Shown in pieces: positions 23,987-31,422 of a stretch of 44,528 bases of DNA. The DNA comes from Eisenbergiella sp900555195. GTDB lineage: Bacteria > Bacillota > Clostridia > Lachnospirales > Lachnospiraceae. The position numbers and the translations under genes were made by a program. The DNA is taken from assembly GCA_902492555.1 (NCBI GenBank), contig CABUMH010000019.1, forward strand, positions 1 to 44,528, given 5' to 3'. The notes under the pieces are model-generated. The model ran no database searches. It was not told the DNA's origin and was given only the letters and a program-made list of their open reading frames with translations. The stretch's first letter is position 1, and the number at the start of each line of letters is the position of its first letter.

Positions 23987-25666
23987 TTGAGGAAAACAAA
24001 ACAAGTAAATAATGGCCCCAGGCTGAAGATTATTCCTTTGGGAGGCCTGGAGCAGATTGGCATGAACATTACTGCCTTTGAATATGAGGACAGTATTGTT
24101 GTGGTGGATTGCGGCCTTTCTTTCCCGGATGATGATATGCTGGGGATTGATATGGTGATCCCGGATATCACTTATCTGAAAGATAATATCAGCAAAGTGA
24201 AAGGTTTCGTCATCACGCATGGGCATGAAGACCATATAGGGGCGCTCCCTTATATCCTGAAGCAGATGAACATTCCTGTTTATGCTACCCGGCTGACGAT
24301 GGGGATCATAGAGAACAAGCTGAAGGAGCATAATCTTCTGAAATCCACCAAACGAAAAGTGATTAAATTCGGACAGTCCATTAACCTGGGAAAATTCCGC
24401 ATTGAATTCATTAAGACGAATCACAGCATTGTGGATGCGGCGGCCCTTGCAATTTATTCCCCGGCGGGAACTGTGGTTCATACAGGGGACTTCAAGGTGG
24501 ATTATACGCCGGTATTCGGTGATGCGATTGATCTTCAGCGGTTTGCGGAGATCGGGAAAAAGGGCGTTCTGGCGCTGATGTGTGATTCCACCAATGCGGA
24601 AAGGCCTGGTTTCACCCCGTCTGAACGGACGCTGAGCCGGATATTTGATACGATCTTTCATGAGCATCCGAATAAACGGATCATCATTGCAACCTTTGCA
24701 TCCAATGTGGACAGAGTACAGCAGATCATCAATTCCGCCTACAAGTATAACCGGAAGGTGGTTGTTGAAGGCCGCAGCATGGTGAATATCATTGATACCG
24801 CTATGAACCTGGGATGTCTGAATATTCCGGAAAACACGCTGATCAATATTGAGCAGCTGAAGAATTATCCGGATGAGCGCACTGTCATCATAACGACGGG
24901 AAGCCAGGGAGAGAGTATGGCCGCGCTGAGCCGTATGGCGGGAAGCGTGCACCGTAAGATCTCCATCACGCCCAATGATGTGATTATCTTCTCGTCCAAT
25001 CCGATTCCGGGCAATGAGAAGGCTGTGACAAAGGTCATCAATGAATTGTCCATTAAGGGTGCGGAAGTGATCTTCCAGGATGTGCATGTATCTGGACATG
25101 CCTGCCAGGAGGAAATCAAGCTGATTTACACGCTGGTGCACCCGAAGTATGCGATTCCGATCCACGGCGAGTTCAAGCACAGGAAGGCGCAGGCTAAGCT
25201 GGCGGCTGATCTTGGGATCCCCAAGGAAAATATTTTCATGATTAATTCCGGCGATGTGTTGGAAGTCGGAGAGGATAAAGCGCAGGTGACTGGCAAGGTT
25301 CAGGTGGGAACCATTCTGGTGGACGGCCTGGGCGTGGGAGATGTTGGAAATGTGGTGTTGCGGGATCGTCAGCATCTGGCGGAAGACGGCATTATGATTG
25401 TGGTGATGGCGTTGGATTCTGCCAGCGGACAGCTGGTTGGAGGGCCGGATCTGGTATCCAGAGGATTCGTTTATGTGAAAGAATCAGATGAACTGATGGA
25501 AGAAGCCGGAGAGCTGATGAGAAATGTTCTGGAACGCGCCACTTCCGGAAGAGGCGGCAGTGACTGGGGCAAGATTAAGACTGCTGTGAAAGATTCCCTG
25601 GGAGATTTTATCTGGAAGAAGACGAAACGCCGCCCTATGATTCTGCCGATTATTATGGAGGTATAA
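23987..25666 (+). CDS. rnjA: Ribonuclease J
   Basis: The 559-residue metallo-beta-lactamase/beta-CASP nuclease starts with TTG at 23987, placed six bases after GGAGGAG. HGHEDH (H78, H80, D82, H83) binds the catalytic zincs, with more ligands at HTGDFK and CDSTNAE. The beta-CASP part contains GSQGESMAALSRMA and the late IHGEFKH motif. RNase J is a 5'-to-3' exonuclease and endonuclease in RNA decay and rRNA maturation. A YlbF-family gene follows 78 bp later, a known partner of RNA processing in Firmicutes. Confidence 0.96.
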   Translation: MRKTKQVNNGPRLKIIPLGGLEQIGMNITAFEYEDSIVVVDCGLSFPDDDMLGIDMVIPDITYLKDNISKVKGFVITHGHEDHIGALPYILKQMNIPVYATRLTMGIIENKLKEHNLLKSTKRKVIKFGQSINLGKFRIEFIKTNHSIVDAAALAIYSPAGTVVHTGDFKVDYTPVFGDAIDLQRFAEIGKKGVLALMCDSTNAERPGFTPSERTLSRIFDTIFHEHPNKRIIIATFASNVDRVQQIINSAYKYNRKVVVEGRSMVNIIDTAMNLGCLNIPENTLINIEQLKNYPDERTVIITTGSQGESMAALSRMAGSVHRKISITPNDVIIFSSNPIPGNEKAVTKVINELSIKGAEVIFQDVHVSGHACQEEIKLIYTLVHPKYAIPIHGEFKHRKAQAKLAADLGIPKENIFMINSGDVLEVGEDKAQVTGKVQVGTILVDGLGVGDVGNVVLRDRQHLAEDGIMIVVMALDSASGQLVGGPDLVSRGFVYVKESDELMEEAGELMRNVLERATSGRGGSDWGKIKTAVKDSLGDFIWKKTKRRPMILPIIMEV

Positions 25667-25744
25667 ATCAGGATTCTATGCGGGAACGGTGTTGCCCAAA
25701 AAGAGAGGGAACCCGAATGCCCCATCCTCGATGAGAAAAGGCAA

Positions 25745-26092
25745 GTGATTGGAAACGGAGTGAGGAACGTGGGAGTACAGGAAGCTCTTGAATTGCTGGC
25801 ACAGGCGGTCAGGGATTCTGAAATTTATAAAGAATATCGCAGACAGTGCGACTTGGTAAACCAGGATGGAAATCTGCGGGAGAGGATCGACGAGTATCGA
25901 ATCAGGAACTTTGAACTGCAAAATTCGGCCTATGCGGAAGATTTGCTTGACAAAATGGAGGCATTTGAGAGAGAATATGAGAAATTCCGTGAGAATCCCT
26001 TGGTGGAAGGGTTTCTGGACGCGGAGCTGGCTTTCTGCCGGATGATGCAGGAGATTGAAGTAAAGCTGACGGAGGCAGTTGACTTTGAGTAG
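25745..26092 (+). CDS. YlbF/YmcA-family helical protein
   Basis: The product has about 107-115 residues and is mainly helical, with the YlbF-type core from VQEALELLAQAVRDSEIYKEY to MMQEIEVKL. In Bacillus, YlbF and YmcA with YaaT form the Y-complex that guides RNase Y, so the location after RNase J fits RNA metabolism. The start is uncertain: GTG at 25745, 25760 or 25769 are all in frame, and the last is close to AGTGAGGA. The gene overlaps the next one. Confidence 0.8.
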   Translation: MIGNGVRNVGVQEALELLAQAVRDSEIYKEYRRQCDLVNQDGNLRERIDEYRIRNFELQNSAYAEDLLDKMEAFEREYEKFRENPLVEGFLDAELAFCRMMQEIEVKLTEAVDFE

Positions 26093-26492
26093 CGCAGATA
26101 GAAGACACTCTAGGAAGAAAAAAGAGGTTGCCGGAAACGCGGTGTATACCGTTATTAAGGTGGTGGCCGTTATTTTGGTCATCATGGTGATATACCGTCT
26201 TGGCAGCATGGCATATAATTATGGAGAGCGGCTTTTCGGAGAACCGCCGATGGCGGAGGCACCGGGAGAGGATGTCGTCATAACGATAGAAGAGACGGAT
26301 AGCGTGAGGGATGTGGCCGATAAGCTGGAGTCCGCCGGACTGATCAGGGATGCAGGGCTTTTTGTGGTGCAGGAAGGGCTGGCCGGGTATAAAACCGGGC
26401 TGCAGCCCGGAACGTATACGCTGAATACTTCCTGGACGGTGGAAGAAATGCTTCAGGTCATGTGTGCTGTAACAGAGGAAGAAGAGGCATAA
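26085..26492 (+). CDS. Short MltG-like membrane protein without the catalytic domain
   Basis: The product is about 135 residues, with a basic N-terminus, one membrane segment (about residues 20-40) and a small extracellular domain. That domain resembles the LysM-like N-terminal part of MltG/YceG (SVRDVADKLESAGLIRD, then LQPGTYTLNT). Full MltG is about 350 residues and carries a catalytic Glu domain that is absent here. The TTG at 26085, nine bases after GGAGG, is the preferred start; TTG 26079 is possible. It lies where yrrL (MltG) stands in B. subtilis, so it is either a shortened or a substituted MltG. It may bind glycan without cleaving it. Confidence 0.72.
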   Translation: MSSADRRHSRKKKEVAGNAVYTVIKVVAVILVIMVIYRLGSMAYNYGERLFGEPPMAEAPGEDVVITIEETDSVRDVADKLESAGLIRDAGLFVVQEGLAGYKTGLQPGTYTLNTSWTVEEMLQVMCAVTEEEEA

Positions 26493-26521
26493 AGGAAGGA
26501 CAGGCGTAAGGGAAGAACAGG

Positions 26522-27181
26522 ATGATCATTGACGAACGTCTGACAGTCTTTATCAATTCCTTAGATCAGGAAAACCCGGCTTATCTGAATGAGTTGGAGT
26601 TAAAAGCGAGAGAAACCAATGTGCCGGTCATACGCACGGAGACTCAGAGCCTGCTTAGAACGCTGCTGGCGATAAGCAGGCCGGAGACAATTCTGGAGGT
26701 GGGGACCGCGATTGGTTTCTCTGCGCTTTGTATGAGCGAATATGCGCCGAAGGGCTGCCAGATCACAACAATAGAAAAATATGAAAAACGAATTCCCATC
26801 GCGCGTGAAAATTTCAGGCGGTTTGGGAAAGAAGACAGCATCCGGCTTCTGGAAGGGGATGCTGCAGATATTCTGCCGCAGCTTGAGGAAGAATATGATT
26901 TCATTTTCATGGATGCGGCCAAGGGGCAGTATCTGCGGTTCCTGCCGCAGGCCATCCGCCTCCTTCGGGATGGAGGAATGCTGGTGACGGATAATGTGCT
27001 TCAGGATGGGGATATCCTGGAATCACGCTATGCGGTGACCAGACGGGATCGGACCATTCATGCCAGAATGCGGGAATATCTGTATGAACTGAAGCACAAT
27101 CCATGTCTGATCACATCCATCCTCCCGGTGGGGGACGGAGTGGCGGTGAGCGTTAGGACGAAAGGAAACGAAAGCCTGTGA
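26522..27181 (+). CDS. trmR: tRNA 5-hydroxyuridine methyltransferase TrmR
   Basis: The 219-residue class I O-methyltransferase (COG4122, YrrM) has the SAM motif ILEVGTAIGFSAL and the metal-binding MDAAKGQY and VTDNVLQDG. In B. subtilis TrmR methylates ho5U34 to mo5U34 in tRNA. The adjacent U32 gene overlaps by one base and would make the ho5U substrate, as in the yrrM-yrrN-yrrO order. The ATG follows GGAAGAACAGG. Confidence 0.92.
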   Translation: MIIDERLTVFINSLDQENPAYLNELELKARETNVPVIRTETQSLLRTLLAISRPETILEVGTAIGFSALCMSEYAPKGCQITTIEKYEKRIPIARENFRRFGKEDSIRLLEGDAADILPQLEEEYDFIFMDAAKGQYLRFLPQAIRLLRDGGMLVTDNVLQDGDILESRYAVTRRDRTIHARMREYLYELKHNPCLITSILPVGDGVAVSVRTKGNESL

Positions 27182-28425
27182 TGAGAGACAATAGAAGAAA
27201 GCCGGAACTTCTGATACCGGCGAGCAATCTGGAAGTTCTGAAAACGGCTGTCCTGTATGGGGCGGATGCAGTTTACATCGGCGGGGAAGCCTTTGGGCTG
27301 CGTGCCAAAGCCAAAAATTTTGCGCCGGAAGAGATGGAAGAGGGCATTCGTTTTGCCCATGCGCGCGGGGTGAAAGTGTATGTGACCGCCAACATCCTGG
27401 CCCATAACCGGGATTTGGACGAAGCCGGACGATACTTTGAAGAATTGAAGGGCCTGGGACCGGATGCGCTCATCATTTCAGACCCGGGGATGTTTGACCT
27501 GGCAAAGAAGGTATGGCCTGAGGCTGAAATCCATATATCCACACAGGCGAACAATACAAATTATGGGACCTATCTTTTCTGGTGGAGGCAGGGGGCCAAG
27601 CGTGTGGTCAGCGCCAGGGAACTGAGCCTGGAGGAGATACGTCAGATCAGGGAGCGGATTCCTGATGAAATGGAAATCGAAAGCTTTGTGCATGGAGCTA
27701 TGTGCATTTCCTATTCCGGCAGATGCCTGCTCAGCAATTATTTTACCGGAAGGGATGCCAACCAGGGCGCCTGCACGCATCCATGCCGCTGGAAGTATGC
27801 GGTGATGGAGGAGAGCAGGCCGGGAGAATACTTTCCGGTCTATGAGAATGAAAGAGGAACGTTTCTGTTCAATTCCAAGGATCTGTGCATGATTGAGCAC
27901 ATCCCGGAACTGGTGGAAGCGGGAATTGACAGCCTGAAGATAGAAGGAAGGATGAAAACAGCCCTTTATGTGGCGACAGTAGCCCGGACATACCGGAAGG
28001 CGATCGATGATTATTTCCGCTCGGAGGAAGAGTACCGGAAGAATATGGACTGGTATAAGGAAGAGATCGCTAAATGCACCAACAGACAGTTCACCACGGG
28101 CTTCTATTTCGGAAAGCCTTCTGAAGAGGCACAGATCTATGACAACAGCACCTATGTGGTGGAATATATCTATCTGGGCATCGTCGGCAGCGTGACGGAA
28201 GATGGACTGGCCCAGATTGAACAGCGCAATAAATTCTGTACAGGTGACCGGATTGAGATCATGAAGCCGGATGGAAGGAATATCCAGGTGCAGGTGGAGC
28301 GCATTCAGGATGCGCAGGGCAATCCGATGGAGAGCGCCCCCCATCCCAAGCAGCAGCTTTTCTTAAAGCTGTCTGTGCAGCCGGAGCCCTATGACCTGCT
28401 CCGCGTAAAGGCTGGAAATGAATAA
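27181..28425 (+). CDS. trhP: U32-family protein, probable tRNA uridine-34 hydroxylation protein TrhP
   Basis: The 414-residue product starts at ATG 27181, overlapping the trmR stop by one base. It has the U32 motifs LLIPASNLEVLKTAVLYGADAVYIGG-like start (LKTAVLYGADAVYIGG), EIHISTQANNTNY, FVHGAMCISYSGRCLLS and ACTHPCRW, whose cysteines are conserved. Called peptidases, these proteins are now known in E. coli (YegQ) and B. subtilis (TrhP) to make 5-hydroxyuridine at tRNA wobble position 34. Pairing with TrmR supports that role. Only one U32 gene is here, whereas B. subtilis has two. Confidence 0.9.
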   Translation: MRDNRRKPELLIPASNLEVLKTAVLYGADAVYIGGEAFGLRAKAKNFAPEEMEEGIRFAHARGVKVYVTANILAHNRDLDEAGRYFEELKGLGPDALIISDPGMFDLAKKVWPEAEIHISTQANNTNYGTYLFWWRQGAKRVVSARELSLEEIRQIRERIPDEMEIESFVHGAMCISYSGRCLLSNYFTGRDANQGACTHPCRWKYAVMEESRPGEYFPVYENERGTFLFNSKDLCMIEHIPELVEAGIDSLKIEGRMKTALYVATVARTYRKAIDDYFRSEEEYRKNMDWYKEEIAKCTNRQFTTGFYFGKPSEEAQIYDNSTYVVEYIYLGIVGSVTEDGLAQIEQRNKFCTGDRIEIMKPDGRNIQVQVERIQDAQGNPMESAPHPKQQLFLKLSVQPEPYDLLRVKAGNE

Positions 28426-28480
28426 GGAACAGCCCGGGGCTGTACGAACGGCTGAAGTGAAGGATGGAATCTTTATTTTT

Positions 28481-28510
28481 TTGATGCGGGTTTGAAAAAG
28501 GTGTGATAAG
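28481..28510 (+). promoter_or_regulatory. Possible promoter for glnN
   Basis: TTGATG (28481-28486) is followed after 18 bp by GATAAG (28505-28510), with a TG just before it. The match is modest, but it lies 33 bp before the start codon. A short ACAGCC-CGG-GGCTGT hairpin after the trhP stop could separate the two genes. Confidence 0.4.
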
Positions 28511-28542
28511 ATGAAGGAAGTTATGATTAGCAGGAGGATATT

Positions 28543-30654
28543 ATGAGCGAAACACTGAATATTGAAGCGATTTTCGGTGAAAATGTGTTTAACCTCGGCA
28601 AGATGAAGGAGCGGCTTCCCAAAAATGTTTATAAGGAAGTGACGCGCGTCATGGAGCAGGGGGGTGAACTTTCCCTTGCAACGGCGGATATCGTCGCCAA
28701 GGCGATGAAGGACTGGGCTGTGGAGCACGGCGCTACGCATTATACGCATTGGTTCCAGCCTCTTACAGGAATCACCGCCGAAAAGCATGATTCTTTCATC
28801 GGCCATCCGGACGAGACGGGCAAGATGCTGATGGAGTTCTCGGGTAAGGAACTGATCAAAGGCGAGCCGGACGCGTCTTCTTTCCCTTCCGGCGGGCTGC
28901 GCGCCACCTTTGAGGCAAGGGGATATACGGCCTGGGATATCACATCTCCGGCGTTTCTGAAGGAAGATGCCACGGGCGTGATTCTGTGCATTCCCACGGC
29001 GTTCTGTTCCTATACCGGAGAAGCGTTGGATAAGAAGACGCCGCTGCTGCGTTCCATGGAGGCTATCAGCGAACAGTCACTGCGCATCGTGCGCCTTTTT
29101 GGGAACACAAGGGCGACCAAGGTGACGGCTTCTGTAGGGCCGGAGCAGGAATATTTTCTGGTGGATCGCAAGAAATATCTTCAGAGAGAGGATCTGATCT
29201 TTGCGGGCCGCACGCTGTTCGGTGCTCCTGCTCCTAAGGGACAGGAGATGGAGGATCACTATTTTGGCGTGATCCGTGAGCGGATCGGCGCGTTTATGAA
29301 GGATCTGAATATTGAATTATGGAAACTGGGCGTGACGGCCAAGACACAGCACAATGAGGCCGCTCCGGCACAGCATGAACTGGCGCCCATCTATGAGACG
29401 GCCAACATTGCCGTTGACCATAACCAGATCATCATGGAAACCATGAAAAAGGTTTCGGAACGGCACGGCCTGCGTTGCCTTCTGAATGAAAAGCCTTTTG
29501 CCGGGGTGAATGGTTCAGGTAAACATAACAACTGGTCGATTACAACGGATGACGGGATGAACCTGCTGGAACCGGGTGAGACGCCGAATGAGAACATTCA
29601 GTTCCTGCTGGTGCTGGCCTGTATTCTGAAGGCGGTGGATACCCATGCGGATCTGCTGCGTCAGAGTGCGGCGGATGTGGGAAATGATCACCGTCTGGGT
29701 GGAAACGAAGCGCCGCCGGCCATTATCTCTGTGTTTTTGGGAGACCAGCTGGAAGATGTGGTGAGACAGCTGATCGAGACCGGGGAAGCGAAGTCCTGCC
29801 TCCTGGGAGGCAAGCTGATGACGGGCGTTTCTACGCTTCCGGATCTGCCGAAGGATGCTACGGATCGAAACCGTACCTCGCCGTTCGCTTTTACGGGGAA
29901 TAAGTTTGAGTTCCGCATGGTGGGCTCGGCGGATTCTGTAGCTGGCCCGAATACCATTCTGAACGCCATCGTGGCGGAAGCCTTCTGCGAGGCTGCAGAC
30001 GAATTGGAGAAGGCGGAAGACTTTGATATGGCTGTTCATGACATGATTAAGGAGTATATGACGGCTCACTGCCGCATTATCTTCAATGGAAACGGTTATT
30101 CCGAAGAATGGGCCAAAGAGGCGGAACGCAGAGGGCTGCCGAACATTCCTTCCATGATAGGAGCCGCCAGCGCGCTGACCACGGATAAGGCTGTGAAGCT
30201 GTTTGAAAAGTTCCACATCTTCACCCGCGCTGAATTGGAATCCAGAGAAGAGATTGTATATGAAACCTATGCAAAGAGCATTAATATCGAAGCGCTGACC
30301 ATGATCGACATGGCTTCCAAGCAGATCATCCCTGCGGTAGTGGGGTATACACAGAAGCTTGCGCGGGCGGCTCTGGATGTGCAGGCTGTGGGCGTGGAAC
30401 CGGTGGCACAGAAAGAACTGCTGGAACAGGTGAACGAGAAACTGACGGAAACCAAACGTGCGCTGGAAGAACTCAAAAAAGAAGAGGCCATAGCTTCGGT
30501 TATGACGAATGCGAAGGAACAGGCATTTTTCTATCGGGATGTTGTGATGCCCGCCATGAATGCGCTCAGAAAGCCTGCAGATGAACTGGAAGGCCTGGTT
30601 GATAAGGAAGATTGGCCGTTCCCGACCTATGCGGATCTGATGTTTGAGGTATAA
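28543..30654 (+). CDS. glnN: Type III glutamine synthetase GlnN
   Basis: The 703-residue length is typical of GSIII, much longer than type I GlnA. It joins ammonia and glutamate using ATP. Visible motifs include GPEQEYFLVDRK, NHNEA-like QHNEAAPAQHELAP, VNGSGKHNNWSI, DHRLGGNEAPPAI and RTSPFAFTGNKFEFRM. The N-terminal block FGENVFNLGKMKERLPK is also typical. The ATG follows AGGAGGATATT. It is probably monocistronic, and its expression is likely nitrogen-controlled, but no clear site is visible. Confidence 0.97.
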   Translation: MSETLNIEAIFGENVFNLGKMKERLPKNVYKEVTRVMEQGGELSLATADIVAKAMKDWAVEHGATHYTHWFQPLTGITAEKHDSFIGHPDETGKMLMEFSGKELIKGEPDASSFPSGGLRATFEARGYTAWDITSPAFLKEDATGVILCIPTAFCSYTGEALDKKTPLLRSMEAISEQSLRIVRLFGNTRATKVTASVGPEQEYFLVDRKKYLQREDLIFAGRTLFGAPAPKGQEMEDHYFGVIRERIGAFMKDLNIELWKLGVTAKTQHNEAAPAQHELAPIYETANIAVDHNQIIMETMKKVSERHGLRCLLNEKPFAGVNGSGKHNNWSITTDDGMNLLEPGETPNENIQFLLVLACILKAVDTHADLLRQSAADVGNDHRLGGNEAPPAIISVFLGDQLEDVVRQLIETGEAKSCLLGGKLMTGVSTLPDLPKDATDRNRTSPFAFTGNKFEFRMVGSADSVAGPNTILNAIVAEAFCEAADELEKAEDFDMAVHDMIKEYMTAHCRIIFNGNGYSEEWAKEAERRGLPNIPSMIGAASALTTDKAVKLFEKFHIFTRAELESREEIVYETYAKSINIEALTMIDMASKQIIPAVVGYTQKLARAALDVQAVGVEPVAQKELLEQVNEKLTETKRALEELKKEEAIASVMTNAKEQAFFYRDVVMPAMNALRKPADELEGLVDKEDWPFPTYADLMFEV

Positions 30655-30703
30655 TCCTCGGTAAAAATATGAGAACGGATGAACCAAATCCGGGCGGAAG
30701 ACA

Positions 30704-30750
30704 GCAGGCCGGCCCTCTGAAGGACAGATTGGTCAGGGGGCCGGCCCTGC
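30704..30750 (+). terminator. Large G+C-rich hairpin after glnN
   Basis: GCAGGCCGGCCCTCTGA pairs almost fully with TCAGGGGGCCGGCCCTGC (30733-30750), with a bulge. No T tract follows, so it may work as a 3' protector or weak terminator for glnN. Confidence 0.55.
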
Positions 30751-30860
30751 TTGTGCATCCCATGTCCCGGTTGGCGGCTCTGCTGTTTGACTTCCCATAG
30801 GAGCGGAGTTTAGCCGCCATGCGAGTGGTTCTCCCACATGCAGGGATTAGGAACAGACAA

Positions 30861-30916
30861 TTTTTTTTGCTTTTTTGAAAAAAGTGCTTGCAAATATTAC
30901 AGGTATGCTATATAAT
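30861..30916 (+). promoter_or_regulatory. Strong promoter of tRNA-Gln with T/A-rich upstream element
   Basis: TTGCAA (30888-30893) and a perfect TATAAT (30911-30916) are 17 bp apart. The A/T tracts just upstream (TTTTTTTTGCTTTTTTG, then AAAAAAG) look like an UP element, as expected for a stable RNA gene. The tRNA begins 37 bp later. Confidence 0.8.
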
Positions 30917-30952
30917 CTATTCTTGCAAGCGGCAAAACCGCGATATAGATGA

Positions 30953-31024
30953 AGGGCTATCGCCAAACGGTAAGGCAACGGACTCTGACTCCGTCATTTC
31001 AAGGTTCGAATCCTTGTAGCCCTG
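30953..31024 (+). tRNA. tRNA-Gln, anticodon CTG
   Basis: The cloverleaf folds as follows. The acceptor is AGGGCTA/TAGCCCT with discriminator G. The D stem is GCC/GGC, the anticodon stem is ACGGA/TCCGT with loop CTCTGAC (anticodon CTG), and the T arm is CAAGG-TTCGAAT-CCTTG. No CCA is encoded. It is the minor CAG-reading tRNA-Gln and resembles the Bacillus tRNA-Gln body. Confidence 0.96.
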
Positions 31025-31032
31025 CTCGATGA

Positions 31033-31064
31033 ACCCCGGCAGAGAGGAACTGCCGGGGTATTTT
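31033..31064 (+). terminator. Rho-independent terminator of tRNA-Gln
   Basis: ACCCCGGCAG (31033-31042) pairs with CTGCCGGGGT (31050-31059) around a 7-nt loop, followed by ATTTTCT. Confidence 0.93.
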
Positions 31065-31171
31065 CTGTAGAAATGGCACACGGGTTCCCCGGATGGCGGA
31101 AAGGAAAGGCTCTGCGCACCGCGAAAAGTAATGAGCAGTAACCAAAAGCGGAGAGAATCACTTGCCGAGCA

Positions 31172-31373
31172 TGGCAAAAGACCGGGTGATTTGATATAAT
31201 AAAGAAGTCCGGTCAATCCAGAGGTCAATTTCTTTCACTGCCACCCCTCAAACGGTATAAGCAGAGGAAAAATGAAGCATGACAGTACAGATTCTGGAAC
31301 CGTCGCTTCAAAGTCAGAATTCTTGCGGCTTTGTTCTTGGCCCCGGGCAGTGAAGAATTGGCAGGGGTTTTTG
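31172..31373 (+). pseudogene. Decayed second copy of the tRNA-Gln transcription unit
   Basis: The region keeps all parts of the intact unit in the same order. A -35 relic (TGGCAA at 31172) and TATAAT (31195-31200) with 17-bp spacing are followed by a D-loop relic AAACGGTA, 50 nt after the -10 (49 in the intact copy). CTGGAACCGTC corresponds to CTGACTCCGTC, CAAAGTCAGAATTCTTG to the T arm, and CGGCTTTG to the acceptor. A degraded CCCC...GGGG hairpin with TTTTT forms the last part. About 24 extra bases lie between D loop and anticodon. No cloverleaf can form. The rest of 31065-31392 shows nothing else. Confidence 0.75.
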
Positions 31374-31422
31374 TCTGATAGCCTGTAAATAAATGGTGAA
31401 TCTTGTAAAGGGGGCGGTCGGG

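Noticed and set aside
23717..25375. 552-codon minus-strand frame opposite RNase J
   Set aside because: The plus-strand RNase J has all catalytic motifs; the antisense product has no recognisable features.
29515..30687. 390-codon minus-strand frame opposite glnN
   Set aside because: Shadow of a conserved gene with full GSIII motifs on the plus strand.
30917..31228. 103-codon minus-strand frame over the tRNA-Gln
   Set aside because: It runs through a tRNA and its terminator, as tRNA antisense frames often do.
31065..31392. T-box or other riboswitch leader upstream of the sensor kinase
   Set aside because: No T-box sequence or antiterminator pair is visible, and the sequence matches the tRNA-Gln unit step by step.
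31393..31422. ATG 31393 as start of the YesM-type kinase
   Set aside because: It has no ribosome site, whereas ATG 31423 follows GGGGGCGG at proper spacing and begins just before the membrane segment.
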